Shown: in pieces, positions 18,096-26,912 of the stretch
How positions within the stretch are numbered: position 1 is the first letter of the stretch
Layout of the letters: each line of letters opens with the position of its first letter
NCBI RefSeq assembly: GCF_001427125.1
Contig: NZ_LMGK01000020.1
Coordinates: 400,160 to 464,159, forward strand
DNA: 64,000 nucleotides
Origin: Pseudomonas sp. Root562
GTDB lineage: Bacteria; Pseudomonadota; Gammaproteobacteria; Pseudomonadales; Pseudomonadaceae
Reading direction: 5' to 3'
The notes under the pieces: model-generated
The model's database searches: none
What the model saw: only the letters and a program-made list of their open reading frames with translations
Told to the model about the DNA's origin: nothing
Program-made: the position numbers and the translations under genes

Positions 18096-19299
18096 CGCCC
18101 TGATCATCGATGCAGTCCGCACCCCGATAGGCCGCTACGCCGGTGCATTGAGCAGCGTGCGCGCCGACGACCTCGGCGCGGTGCCGTTGCGCGAACTGCT
18201 GCGCCGCCACCCGCAAGTCGACTGGAGCAGCGTCGACGACGTGATCTACGGCTGCGCCAACCAGGCCGGCGAAGACAACCGCAACGTCGCGCGCATGTCG
18301 GCGTTGCTGGCCGGGTTGCCGGTGAGCGTGCCGGGCACCACCCTCAATCGTTTGTGCGGCTCCGGGCTGGATGCTGTCGGCACGGCGGCGCGGGCGATTC
18401 GCAGTGGTGAGGCCGGGTTGATGCTGGTCGGGGGTGTTGAGTCGATGTCGCGCGCGCCGCTGGTGATGGGCAAGGCTGAGCAGGCGTTCTCTCGTGCGGC
18501 CGAAATGTTCGACACCACCATTGGCTGGCGCTTCGTCAACCCACTGATGAAAAAGGCCTACGGCATCGATTCCATGCCGGAAACCGCCGAGAATGTCGCC
18601 GAACAGTTCAACATCTCCCGCGCTGACCAGGATGCCTTTGCCCTGCGCAGCCAGCAACGCGCCGCGGCCGCCCAGGCCAGTGGGCGATTGGGGAAAGAAA
18701 TCGTCGCGGTAGAAATCCCGCAGCGCAAAGGCCCGGCCAAAGTGGTCGAGCACGATGAACACCCGCGCGGCGACACCACCCTTGAGCAACTGGCCAAACT
18801 GGGGACGCCGTTCCGCGAAGGCGGCAGCATCACCGCCGGCAACGCCTCCGGGGTCAACGACGGCGCCTGCGCGCTGCTGCTGGCCAACCCGGAAACCGCC
18901 AAACGCCACGGCCTGACCGCCCGTGGCCGGGTCGTGGCCATGGCCACTGCCGGCGTCGAACCACGGATCATGGGCATCGGCCCGGTGCCGGCCACGCGCA
19001 AGGTGCTGGAGCTGGCCAACCTGAGCCTGGCCGACATGGACGTGATCGAACTCAACGAAGCGTTCGCCGCCCAGGGCCTGGCGGTGCTGCGCGAGCTTGG
19101 CCTGAGCGACACCGATCCGCGGGTGAACCCCAATGGCGGCGCCATCGCGTTGGGTCATCCACTGGGCATGAGCGGCGCACGGCTGGTGACCACTGCGTTG
19201 CATGAACTGGAAGAACGTAACGGTCGCTACGCCCTGTGCACCATGTGCATCGGCGTCGGCCAAGGGATCGCGCTGATCATCGAGCGTCTACCCCACTAA
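18088..19299 (+). CDS. paaJ: 3-oxoadipyl-CoA/3-oxo-5,6-dehydrosuberyl-CoA thiolase PaaJ
   Basis: This 403-residue thiolase performs both beta-ketothiolytic steps of the pathway, yielding acetyl-CoA and finally succinyl-CoA. Catalytic residues are Cys in NRLCGSGLDA (about 90), NEAFAAQ (about 325), His in GHPLGMSGA (about 358) and Cys in CTMCIGVGQG (about 388). Length and sequence fit PaaJ/PcaF. It overlaps paaI by 8 nt and is separated from paaK by about 100 nt of hairpin-rich sequence. Confidence 0.92.
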   Translation: MNDALIIDAVRTPIGRYAGALSSVRADDLGAVPLRELLRRHPQVDWSSVDDVIYGCANQAGEDNRNVARMSALLAGLPVSVPGTTLNRLCGSGLDAVGTAARAIRSGEAGLMLVGGVESMSRAPLVMGKAEQAFSRAAEMFDTTIGWRFVNPLMKKAYGIDSMPETAENVAEQFNISRADQDAFALRSQQRAAAAQASGRLGKEIVAVEIPQRKGPAKVVEHDEHPRGDTTLEQLAKLGTPFREGGSITAGNASGVNDGACALLLANPETAKRHGLTARGRVVAMATAGVEPRIMGIGPVPATRKVLELANLSLADMDVIELNEAFAAQGLAVLRELGLSDTDPRVNPNGGAIALGHPLGMSGARLVTTALHELEERNGRYALCTMCIGVGQGIALIIERLPH

Positions 19300-19312
19300 A
19301 GAATCGCGATTC

Positions 19313-19370
19313 CCAAGGAGCCCAGAGGTATCCTTGGGGCATGCACTCAAAGCCCCTGCACGCGGGGGCT
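19313..19370 (+). other. Hairpin-rich paaJ-paaK spacer
   Basis: Two short inverted repeats lie here: CCAAGGA with TCCTTGG (19313-19337) and AGCCCC with GGGGCT (19351-19370). No T tract follows either. They could attenuate transcription or protect the mRNA between paaJ and paaK. Confidence 0.4.
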
Positions 19371-19398
19371 GGAACACAAAAACAATTCGAGTGAATAC

Positions 19399-20724
19399 AT
19401 GAACATGCCAATTGCCAAAGCCGTGCTCAACCCTGTGCTGGACCCGCTGGAAACCGCCAGCATCGACGAGCTGCGCCAGCATCAGCTGGAACGCCTGCGC
19501 TGGAGCGTGAACCACGCCTACAACAACGTGCCGCTGTATCGTCAGCGTTTCGATGCGCTGGGCGTGCACCCGGATGACATCAAATCCCTGGATGACCTGG
19601 CGAAGTTTCCCTTCACCACCAAATCCGACCTGCGCGACAACTACCCTTACGGCATGTTTGCCGTACCGATGCACGACATCGTGCGATTGCACGCGTCCAG
19701 CGGCACCACTGGCAAACCGACCGTGGTCGGCTACACCCAGAACGACATCGACACCTGGGCCAATGTGGTGGCCCGTTCGATCCGTGCTGCCGGTGGCCGC
19801 CGTGGCGACAAAGTGCACATTTCCTACGGCTACGGCCTGTTCACCGGCGGCCTCGGCGCGCACTACGGCGCCGAACGCCTGGGTTGCACCGTGATTCCGA
19901 TGTCCGGTGGCCAGACTGAAAAGCAAGTGCAATTGATCAAGGATTTCCAGCCGGACATCATCATGGTCACGCCGTCCTACATGCTCAACATCGCCGATGA
20001 GATCGAGCGCCAGGGCATCGACCCGCACAAACTGGCCCTGCGCCTGGGCATCTTCGGCGCCGAACCGTGGACCGCCGAACTGCGCAGCGCTATCGAGGCA
20101 CGCCTGGGCATCACCGCGCTGGACATCTACGGCCTGTCGGAAATCATGGGGCCAGGTGTCGCCATGGAATGCGCCGAAACCAAGGACGGCCCGACCATCT
20201 GGGAAGACCATTTCTACCCGGAAATCATCGACCCGGTCACTGGCGAAGTCCTGCCAGACGGCCAGATGGGCGAACTGGTGTTCACCTCCCTGAGCAAAGA
20301 AGCCCTGCCGATGATCCGCTACCGCACCCGCGACCTGACCCGCCTGCTGCCGGGCACCGCGCGGCCGATGCGACGCATCGACAAAATCACCGGACGCAGC
20401 GATGACATGCTGATCATTCGCGGGGTCAACGTGTTCCCGACGCAGATTGAAGAACAGGTCCTGAAAGTCAAACAACTTGCCGAGTGTTATGAGATCCATC
20501 TGTATCGCAATGGCAACCTGGACAGCGTGGATGTGCATGTCGAACTCAAGGCAGAGCACCAGCACCTGAGTGACGAACAACAGAAGGCTGTTTGCGGGGA
20601 ATTGAGCAAACACATCAAGACGTATATCGGCATCAGCTCGCGGATTGTCTTGCAGCCGTTCCATTCGATCAAACGCTCGGAAGGCAAGGCCTGCCACGTA
20701 CTGGACAAACGTCCGAAAGCATGA
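19399..20724 (+). CDS. paaK: Phenylacetate-CoA ligase PaaK
   Basis: This 441-residue cytosolic adenylate-forming enzyme activates phenylacetate with ATP and CoA, the committed step and the source of the inducer phenylacetyl-CoA. The P-loop-like AMP-binding motif is ASSGTTGKPTVVGYT (about 97-111), with SEIMGPG, a YRTRDL motif and the C-terminal AMP-binding extension (about 335-435, GRSDDMLIIRGVNVFP). Length matches E. coli PaaK (437 aa). It is the last gene before a strong terminator. Confidence 0.95.
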   Translation: MNMPIAKAVLNPVLDPLETASIDELRQHQLERLRWSVNHAYNNVPLYRQRFDALGVHPDDIKSLDDLAKFPFTTKSDLRDNYPYGMFAVPMHDIVRLHASSGTTGKPTVVGYTQNDIDTWANVVARSIRAAGGRRGDKVHISYGYGLFTGGLGAHYGAERLGCTVIPMSGGQTEKQVQLIKDFQPDIIMVTPSYMLNIADEIERQGIDPHKLALRLGIFGAEPWTAELRSAIEARLGITALDIYGLSEIMGPGVAMECAETKDGPTIWEDHFYPEIIDPVTGEVLPDGQMGELVFTSLSKEALPMIRYRTRDLTRLLPGTARPMRRIDKITGRSDDMLIIRGVNVFPTQIEEQVLKVKQLAECYEIHLYRNGNLDSVDVHVELKAEHQHLSDEQQKAVCGELSKHIKTYIGISSRIVLQPFHSIKRSEGKACHVLDKRPKA

Positions 20725-20740
20725 CTGCTGCACCCTTTTC

Positions 20741-20767
20741 AGCCCCGCTTTTGCGGGGCTTTTTTTT
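20741..20767 (+). terminator. Rho-independent terminator after paaK
   Basis: An AGCCCCGC/GCGGGGCT stem with a four-base loop is followed by eight T. It ends the paaF-K transcript 17 nt after the paaK stop. Confidence 0.9.
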
Positions 20768-20782
20768 GGGCGCACGGAAGAT

Positions 20783-20905
20783 GATCGTTCCCACGCTCCG
20801 CGTGGGAATACCGCCGGGGACGCTCTGCGTCCCGCAGTCGCCGCCTGCGCAACGGTGACGCGGAGCGTCACGGGATGCATTCCCACGCGGAGCGTGGGAA
20901 CGATC
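20783..20905. repeat. REP pair of the CGTTCCCACGC family
   Basis: The outer arms GATCGTTCCCACGC and GCGTGGGAACGATC enclose inner GACGCTCTGCGTC and GACGCGGAGCGTC hairpins. The family recurs at 28999, 53598, 59367 and 63947. It separates the paaK terminator from the paaA promoter region. Confidence 0.85.
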
Positions 20906-20913
20906 AATCGAAA

Positions 20914-20972
20914 GCGATACAAAAAACAAACGCGACACGTCATTTTATGTTTGATAATAATTTCTGTATCGC
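20914..20972 (+). promoter_or_regulatory. Candidate operator/promoter upstream of paaA
   Basis: GCGATAC (20914-20920) and its exact inverse GTATCGC (20966-20972) flank an AT-rich stretch about 50 nt before paaA. The half-site resembles the GTATCAC copies before paaF, so a shared regulator is plausible. Confidence 0.4.
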
Positions 20973-21021
20973 TTATAAAGTTCTCCATGCCCCAGAACAG
21001 ATTTCAAGGCGGGAACAAAAA

Positions 21022-22011
21022 ATGTACGCACAGCTCGTAGAAACCGGCGTCAAGCGCATCAAGGACCTCTCGGAAATGTCCGAACAGGAACGCGCCTTCC
21101 AGGAAAAAATCGATTCAGAAATCAAGATCGAAGCCAAGAACTGGATGCCAGATGCCTACCGCCAGACCCTGATCCGGCAGATTTCCCAACACGCCCACTC
21201 CGAAATCGTTGGCATGCTGCCCGAAGGCAATTGGGTCACCCGCGCGCCGACGCTCAAACGCAAACTGCAACTGATGGCCAAGATCCAGGACGAAGCCGGC
21301 CACGGCCTGTACCTGTACAGCGCCATGGAAACCCTCGGCGCCGACCGTGATGAAGAAATCGCCAAACTGCACAGCGGCAAGGCCAAGTATTCGAGCATCT
21401 TCAATTACCCGACGCTGAACTGGGCCGACATGGGCGCGGTGGGCTGGCTGGTCGACGGTGCCGCGATCGTCAACCAGGTGGTGTTGCAGCGCACCTCGTA
21501 CGGCCCCTACTCCCGGGCCATGGTGCGCATCTGCAAGGAAGAGAGCTTCCACCAGCGCCAGGGCTACGAAATTCTTCTGACCATGATGCGCCACGGTAAT
21601 CAGGCGCAAAAAGACATGGTCCAGGACGCGATCAATCGTCTGTGGTGGCCGTCGCTGATGATGTTTGGCCCGAGCGACGAACACTCGCCGAACAGCGCGC
21701 AATCGATGGCCTGGAAAATCAAGCGCCAGAGCAACGATGAACTGCGCCAGCGCTTCATCGACCAAACCATCCCGCAACTGGAACTGCTGGGCTGCACCTG
21801 CCCCGATCCGGACCTGAAGTGGAATGCCGAACGCGGTCACTACGATTTTGGCGAAATCCAATGGAGCGAATTCTACGAAGTGCTCAAGGGCAACGGTCCG
21901 TGCAACACCGAACGCGTTGCCACCCGCCGCAAGGCGATTGAAGACGGTGCCTGGGTACGTGAAGCCGCCGTCGCCCACGCCCGCAAAAAACAAAACAAGA
22001 ACGCCGCCTGA
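21022..22011 (+). CDS. paaA: Phenylacetyl-CoA epoxidase catalytic subunit PaaA
   Basis: This 329-residue diiron oxygenase subunit inserts one oxygen atom into the ring of phenylacetyl-CoA in the PaaABCE complex. Iron ligands are carried by the two EX2H-type motifs DEAGHGLY (about 90) and EESFHQRQG (about 175). I chose ATG 21022 (MYAQLVETG); a longer in-frame extension from 20875 would run through the REP and operator region. It starts the paaABCDE operon. Confidence 0.95.
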   Translation: MYAQLVETGVKRIKDLSEMSEQERAFQEKIDSEIKIEAKNWMPDAYRQTLIRQISQHAHSEIVGMLPEGNWVTRAPTLKRKLQLMAKIQDEAGHGLYLYSAMETLGADRDEEIAKLHSGKAKYSSIFNYPTLNWADMGAVGWLVDGAAIVNQVVLQRTSYGPYSRAMVRICKEESFHQRQGYEILLTMMRHGNQAQKDMVQDAINRLWWPSLMMFGPSDEHSPNSAQSMAWKIKRQSNDELRQRFIDQTIPQLELLGCTCPDPDLKWNAERGHYDFGEIQWSEFYEVLKGNGPCNTERVATRRKAIEDGAWVREAAVAHARKKQNKNAA

Positions 22012-22039
22012 TTCGGCCACCTGATGTGGAGTAATTGAA

Positions 22040-22321
22040 ATGTCCGAGTGGACCCTCTTCGAAGTCTTCGTGCGCAGCAAGCACGGCCTCAACCACAAGC
22101 ACGTCGGCAGCGTGCATGCCGCCGACACCACCATGGCCATCGAGAACGCACGCGAGCTCTACACCCGTCGCAGCGAAGGCGTGAGCCTGTGGGTGGTGCC
22201 TTCAGCCCTGATCACCGCTTCGTCGCCGGATGAAAAAGACCCGCTGTTCGACCCGTCGGACGACAAGGTCTACCGCCACGCCAGCTTCTACGAGTTGCCG
22301 GCCGAAGTCGGGCACATGTGA
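22040..22321 (+). CDS. paaB: Phenylacetyl-CoA epoxidase subunit PaaB
   Basis: This 93-residue small subunit of the epoxidase bridges PaaA/PaaC in the complex. The family start is clear (MSEWTLFEVFVRSKHGLNHKH, cut here), as is VSLWVVPSALITAS. It lies 28 nt after paaA and 8 nt before paaC. Confidence 0.95.
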   Translation: MSEWTLFEVFVRSKHGLNHKHVGSVHAADTTMAIENARELYTRRSEGVSLWVVPSALITASSPDEKDPLFDPSDDKVYRHASFYELPAEVGHM

Positions 22322-22329
22322 GGTCGACC

Positions 22330-23091
22330 ATGGACAACAAGACTGATTTGATCGAATACCTGTTGCGTCTTGGCGACAGCGCCCTGATCCAGGGGCAGCG
22401 CCTGTGCCAATGGTGTGGCAAGGCCCCGGCGCTGGAAGAAGAGTTGGCGCTGATGAACGTCGGCCTCGACCTGGTGGGCCAGGCGCGCAACTGGCTGGAA
22501 TACGCCGCCCAATTGCTTGGTGACGGCCGCGATGCCGATCACCTGGCGTTTCGTCGCGATGAGCGCGCTTACCGCAACCTGCTGCTGGTGGAACAACCCA
22601 ACGGCGACTTCGCAGTGACCATGCTCAAGCAGTTCCTCTATGACGCCTGGCATTTGCCGGTGCTGCAGGGTCTGAGCCAGTCCAGCGACGAACGCATCGC
22701 CGGGATCGCCGCCAAGGCAGTGAAGGAAGTGACCTATCACCTGCGCCGCTCCGGCGAATGGGTCGAGCGTATGGGTGACGGCACCGAGGAAAGCCACAAG
22801 CGCATGCTCGCGGCAATCCCCGAAGTCTGGCGCTTCACTGTAGAACTGATCGCCGCCGACGACAGCGAACAGCGCCTGTGCGAAGCCGGCATCACCCCGG
22901 ACATCGCCAGCGTCGCCGCGCAGTGGCAAGCCAAGGTCAACGAAATCTTCACCAGCGCCACCCTGCCCGTACCCGCCGCGCCGAGCTATTTCTATCTGAA
23001 TGCGCGCAAGGGCCTGCACAGCGAACACTTGGGCATTCTGCTGGCCGAGATGCAGTTCCTGCCACGAGCGTACCCCGATGCAACCTGGTGA
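22330..23091 (+). CDS. paaC: Phenylacetyl-CoA epoxidase structural subunit PaaC
   Basis: This 253-residue ferritin-like subunit is paired with PaaA but lacks a working diiron site in the family. I chose the ATG at 22330, which has GAGG 6 nt upstream, over an in-frame ATG at 22318. NVGLDLVGQARNWLEY and YDAWHLPVL match the family. Its end overlaps the paaD start by 14 nt. Confidence 0.94.
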   Translation: MDNKTDLIEYLLRLGDSALIQGQRLCQWCGKAPALEEELALMNVGLDLVGQARNWLEYAAQLLGDGRDADHLAFRRDERAYRNLLLVEQPNGDFAVTMLKQFLYDAWHLPVLQGLSQSSDERIAGIAAKAVKEVTYHLRRSGEWVERMGDGTEESHKRMLAAIPEVWRFTVELIAADDSEQRLCEAGITPDIASVAAQWQAKVNEIFTSATLPVPAAPSYFYLNARKGLHSEHLGILLAEMQFLPRAYPDATW

Positions 23092-23611
23092 GCTGATCGC
23101 CAGCGACCTCGGCGCCCGGCCGGCGCAACCGTCCGACCTGGCTGCCGCCTGGGCGATTCTGGCCGGGGTCATGGACCCGGAAGTCCCGGTGGTCAGCGTG
23201 GTCGACCTGGGCATTGTCCGCGATCTGGGCTGGCAGGCCGGGCACCTTCACGTTGTGGTCACGCCGACGTACTCCGGTTGCCCGGCCACCGAAGTGATCG
23301 AGAGCGATATCCGTGATGCCCTGGAGCTCGCCGGATTCAAGGCGCCACAGCTGGAACGCAAATTGACCCCGGCCTGGACCACCGACTGGATCAGCGACAG
23401 TGGGCGCGAACGCCTGCGCGCCTACGGCATCGCCCCGCCCGAGGGCAGCACCAGCAAGCGCAGCCTGCTCGGCGAAAGCCCGCAGGTTGTATGCCCGCAA
23501 TGCGGCAGCGCCCACACCGAGGTGCTCAGCGAGTTCGGTTCCACCGCGTGCAAGGCGCTGTACCGCTGCGTCGATTGCCGGGAACCGTTCGACTATTTCA
23601 AGTGCATCTGA
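23078..23611 (+). CDS. paaD: PaaD, iron-sulfur assembly factor for the epoxidase
   Basis: This 177-residue MIP18/DUF59-type protein has MDPEVPVVSVVDLGIVRD at about 38-55, a CPATE motif, and a C-terminal zinc-ribbon-like set of four Cys (VCPQCGS, CKALYRCVDC). PaaD is needed for epoxidase activity, probably by maturing the PaaE cluster. I chose ATG 23078, inside the end of paaC; an upstream in-frame ATG at 23000 would add 26 residues that do not belong to the family. Confidence 0.92.
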   Translation: MQPGELIASDLGARPAQPSDLAAAWAILAGVMDPEVPVVSVVDLGIVRDLGWQAGHLHVVVTPTYSGCPATEVIESDIRDALELAGFKAPQLERKLTPAWTTDWISDSGRERLRAYGIAPPEGSTSKRSLLGESPQVVCPQCGSAHTEVLSEFGSTACKALYRCVDCREPFDYFKCI

Positions 23612-23645
23612 GCGGCGAATCGGCCGTCCCAGCTGGAGAACAACA

Positions 23646-24722
23646 ATGAGCAAATTTCACAGCCTGACCATCAAGGATGTACGCGCCGAAACCCGTGACG
23701 CGGTGTCCATCGCCTTCGAAATTCCGCAGCACTTGCAGGACAGTTTTCACTTCACCCAGGGCCAGCACCTTGTGATGCGTACCCAACTGGACGGCGAAGA
23801 AGTGCGTCGCTCCTATTCGATCTGCACCGGGGTCAACGACGGTGAACTGCGCATCGCCGTCAAGCGTGTGGCCGGTGGACGCTTTTCGGCGTTTGCCAAC
23901 GAGCAGCTCAAGGCCGGCCACACGCTGGAGGTGATGCCTCCGGCCGGGCATTTCTGCGTCGAACTCGACCCGGCGCGTCATGGCAACTATCTGGCCGTGG
24001 CCGCCGGCAGTGGCATCACGCCGATCCTGTCGATCATCAAGACCACCCTGGAAACCGAACCCCACAGCCGCGTCACCCTGTTGTACGGCAATCGCTCCAG
24101 CTCCGGCGCGCTGTTTCGCGAACAGCTCGAAGACCTGAAAAACCGCTACCTGCAACGACTTAACCTGATCTTCGTGTTCAGCCGCGAGCAACAGGACGTC
24201 GACCTGTACAACGGCCGGATCAACGCCGAGAAATGCGAGCAACTGTTCAGCCGTTGGCTCGATGTCAAGGCGCTCGACGCCGCTTTCATCTGTGGTCCGC
24301 AGGAGATGACCGAGACCGTGCGTGATGGTCTCAAGGCCAAGGGCATGCAACCTGAACGCATCCATTTCGAACTGTTCGCCGCCGCCGGCAGCCAGCAAAA
24401 ACGCGAAGCCCGTGAAGCGGCGCGCCAGGTGGATTCAGCGGTCAGCCAAATCACCGTGATCAGCGACGGCCGCGCCCTGGCCTTCGACCTGCCGCGTAAC
24501 AGCCAGAGCATCCTCGATGCGGGCAATGCCCAGGGCGCCGAGCTGCCTTATTCGTGCAAGGCCGGCGTGTGCTCGACCTGCAAATGCAAGGTGATCGAAG
24601 GCGAAGTGGAAATGGACAGCAACCACGCTCTGGAAGACTACGAAGTGGCCGCCGGTTATGTGCTGTCGTGCCAGGCCTTCCCGATCAGCGACAAGGTGGT
24701 GCTGGATTTCGACCAGCTCTGA
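23646..24722 (+). CDS. paaE: Phenylacetyl-CoA epoxidase reductase PaaE
   Basis: This 358-residue reductase passes electrons from NADPH to PaaA. It has an FAD-binding ferredoxin-reductase part (about 5-105, RRSYSICTG), an NAD-binding part (about 110-230, AAGSGITPILSI) and a C-terminal plant-type 2Fe-2S ferredoxin domain (about 270-355, CKAGVCSTCKCKV plus a fourth Cys in YVLSCQAFP). Length equals E. coli PaaE (356 aa). I chose ATG 23646; a long in-frame extension from 23400 lies inside paaD. Confidence 0.95.
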   Translation: MSKFHSLTIKDVRAETRDAVSIAFEIPQHLQDSFHFTQGQHLVMRTQLDGEEVRRSYSICTGVNDGELRIAVKRVAGGRFSAFANEQLKAGHTLEVMPPAGHFCVELDPARHGNYLAVAAGSGITPILSIIKTTLETEPHSRVTLLYGNRSSSGALFREQLEDLKNRYLQRLNLIFVFSREQQDVDLYNGRINAEKCEQLFSRWLDVKALDAAFICGPQEMTETVRDGLKAKGMQPERIHFELFAAAGSQQKREAREAARQVDSAVSQITVISDGRALAFDLPRNSQSILDAGNAQGAELPYSCKAGVCSTCKCKVIEGEVEMDSNHALEDYEVAAGYVLSCQAFPISDKVVLDFDQL

Positions 24723-24743
24723 TATCAGGCGCCACACCAAACC

Positions 24744-24835
24744 CTGTGGGAGCGGGCTTGCCCGCGATGAGGCCATCAGATTCAACATCACTGGTGACTG
24801 ATCCATCGTTATCGCGGGCAAGCCCGCTCCCACAG
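24744..24835. repeat. REPIN between paaE and the permease genes
   Basis: Paired inverted REP units of the same family as at 11440 fill the gap after paaE. They probably form the 3' end structure of the paaABCDE mRNA. Confidence 0.85.
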
Positions 24836-24898
24836 TTTTAGCGATAGACCCGAAATACTGTTTCACCCCAAAACAAAAACAACAAAGGAGAGCGCGTC

Positions 24899-25207
24899 AT
24901 GACACCCCAAGACATAGAACTCATCCGCCAGCACCCCGACTTCATTCAACTGGTGCGGCGCAAGCAGACGCTGTACTGGTCGCTGTCGCTGATCATGCTG
25001 GTGATCTACTTCGGCTTCGTGTTGCTGGTCGCGTTCTCCCCCGCCACCCTCGGCCAATCCCTGAGCGGCGGCGTGACCACCGTGGGCATGCTGGTGGGTG
25101 TGGTCATCGTTGTGCTGGCCTTTGCCCTGACCGGTTTCTATGTCTATCGCGCCAACAACGTGATCGACCCGCTGAACGAAAAACTCAAGCGGGAGTGCGC
25201 CCGATGA
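24899..25207 (+). CDS. DUF485 membrane protein
   Basis: This 102-residue protein has two membrane segments (about 28-50 and 60-82) and a cytoplasmic N terminus with HPDFIQLVRRK, the DUF485 signature. DUF485 genes sit directly before acetate/solute:sodium symporters of the ActP type, as here. AAAGGAG lies 8 nt upstream. Its stop codon overlaps the next start in ATGA, so the pair is translated together. Its role in transport is not established. Confidence 0.85.
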   Translation: MTPQDIELIRQHPDFIQLVRRKQTLYWSLSLIMLVIYFGFVLLVAFSPATLGQSLSGGVTTVGMLVGVVIVVLAFALTGFYVYRANNVIDPLNEKLKRECAR

Positions 25208-26850
25208 GCCGTCTTCTCGCGTTGTTCCTGTTGCCGCTGGCGGTGGTCACTGATCTGGCGGTGGCCGCCGATGGCGTGTCCCGCCCGCTCAACTGGAATG
25301 CCATTGGCATGTTCCTGGTGTTCGTGCTGTTCACCCTCGGCGTGACACGCTGGGCGGCACTGCGCACCCGCTCCGCCAGCGATTTCTATACGGCTGGCGG
25401 CGGCATGACGGGTTTTCAGAACGGCCTGGCGATTGCCGGTGACATGATCTCGGCTGCCTCGTTCCTCGGCATTTCCGCGATGATGTTCCTCAATGGCTAC
25501 GACGGCCTGCTCTACGCATTGGGCGTGCTCGCGGGCTGGCCGATCATCCTGTTCCTGATTGCCGAACGCCTGCGCAACCTGGGCAAATACACCTTCGCCG
25601 ACGTGGTCTCCTATCGACTGGAACAAACCCCGGTGCGCCTGACGTCGGCATTCGGCACCCTGACCGTGGCGCTGATGTACCTGGTGGCGCAGATGGTCGG
25701 CGCTGGCAAGCTGATCGAATTGCTGTTCGGCATCGACTACCTCTACGCCGTGATGCTGGTCGGCGTATTGATGGTGTTCTACGTGACCTTCGGCGGCATG
25801 CTCGCCACCACGTGGGTGCAGATCATCAAGGCGGTGATGCTGCTGTTCGGCACCAGTTTCATGGCGTTCATGGTGCTCAAGCACTTCGGTTTCAGCACCG
25901 AAGCGATGTTTGCCGGCGCCACTGCCGTGCATGCCAAGGGCGGCGCGATCATGGCACCCGGCGGTTTGCTGTCGAACCCGATCGACGCAATTTCCTTAGG
26001 GCTTGGCATGATGTTCGGCACTGCCGGCCTGCCGCACATCCTGATGCGTTTCTTCACCGTCAGCGATGCCAAGGAAGCGCGTAAAAGCGTGTTCTACGCC
26101 ACCGGTTTCATCGGTTACTTCTACTTGCTGCTGATCATCGTCGGCTTCGGCGCCATCGTCATGGTCGGCACCGACCCGGCATTCCGTGACGCCAGTGGCG
26201 CGATCATCGGCGGTGGCAACATGGTCGCCGTGCACCTGGCCCAGGCCGTTGGCGGCAACCTGTTCCTCGGTTTCATCTCGGCGGTGGCCTTCGCCACCAT
26301 TCTGGCGGTGGTTGCCGGGCTGGCACTGTCCGGCGCCTCGGCGGTGTCCCATGACCTGTATGCCTGCGTGATGCGCAAGGGCCAGGCCAGCGAACAGCAA
26401 GAGATGCGCGTGTCGCGAATCGCCACCCTGTGCATCGGCGTGCTGGCGATCATCCTCGGCCTACTGTTCGAGTCGCAGAACATTGCCTTCCTCTCCGGCC
26501 TGGTGCTGGCCATCGCCGCCTCGGTGAATTTCCCGGTGCTGTTCCTTTCGATGTACTGGAAAGGCCTGACCACTCGTGGCGCAGTGCTCGGCAGCCTGGC
26601 TGGCCTGGTCTCGGCGATTGTCCTGCTGGTACTGAGCCCGGCCGTGTGGGTCAACGTCATGCATCACGACAAGGCACTGTTCCCGTATTCCAACCCGGCG
26701 CTGTTTTCCATGAGCCTGGCGTTCTTCAGCGCCTGGCTGTTTTCCGTCACCGACCAGTCACCCCGTGCAGCCCTTGAACGCGGCCGTTATCTGGCGCAGT
26801 TCATCCGTTCCATGACCGGTATCGGCGCCTCGGGCGCCAGCCAGCACTGA
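25204..26850 (+). CDS. paaL: Sodium:solute symporter, probable phenylacetate permease PaaL
   Basis: This 548-residue symporter of the SSS family (ActP-like) has an N-terminal signal-like segment and about 13 membrane helices. Family motifs include TRSASDFYTAGGGMTG (about 58) and DMISAASFLGISAM (about 80). P. putida has a related permease (PhaJ/PaaL) in its phenylacetate cluster, and the position between paaE and paaZ makes phenylacetate the likely substrate. By sequence alone it could equally be called acetate permease ActP. I chose the ATG at 25204 overlapping the DUF485 stop over an ATG at 25195. Confidence 0.82.
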   Translation: MSRLLALFLLPLAVVTDLAVAADGVSRPLNWNAIGMFLVFVLFTLGVTRWAALRTRSASDFYTAGGGMTGFQNGLAIAGDMISAASFLGISAMMFLNGYDGLLYALGVLAGWPIILFLIAERLRNLGKYTFADVVSYRLEQTPVRLTSAFGTLTVALMYLVAQMVGAGKLIELLFGIDYLYAVMLVGVLMVFYVTFGGMLATTWVQIIKAVMLLFGTSFMAFMVLKHFGFSTEAMFAGATAVHAKGGAIMAPGGLLSNPIDAISLGLGMMFGTAGLPHILMRFFTVSDAKEARKSVFYATGFIGYFYLLLIIVGFGAIVMVGTDPAFRDASGAIIGGGNMVAVHLAQAVGGNLFLGFISAVAFATILAVVAGLALSGASAVSHDLYACVMRKGQASEQQEMRVSRIATLCIGVLAIILGLLFESQNIAFLSGLVLAIAASVNFPVLFLSMYWKGLTTRGAVLGSLAGLVSAIVLLVLSPAVWVNVMHHDKALFPYSNPALFSMSLAFFSAWLFSVTDQSPRAALERGRYLAQFIRSMTGIGASGASQH

Positions 26851-26912
26851 TCCTCTTTTGACCGGCGCGGCTCGAACCGCGCCAGACACTGACCATACCC
26901 GGAGCAATCCTG

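Noticed and set aside
22950..23653. Open frames opposite paaC, paaD and paaE
   Set aside because: All are antisense shadows of an operon whose gene order and overlaps are well established.
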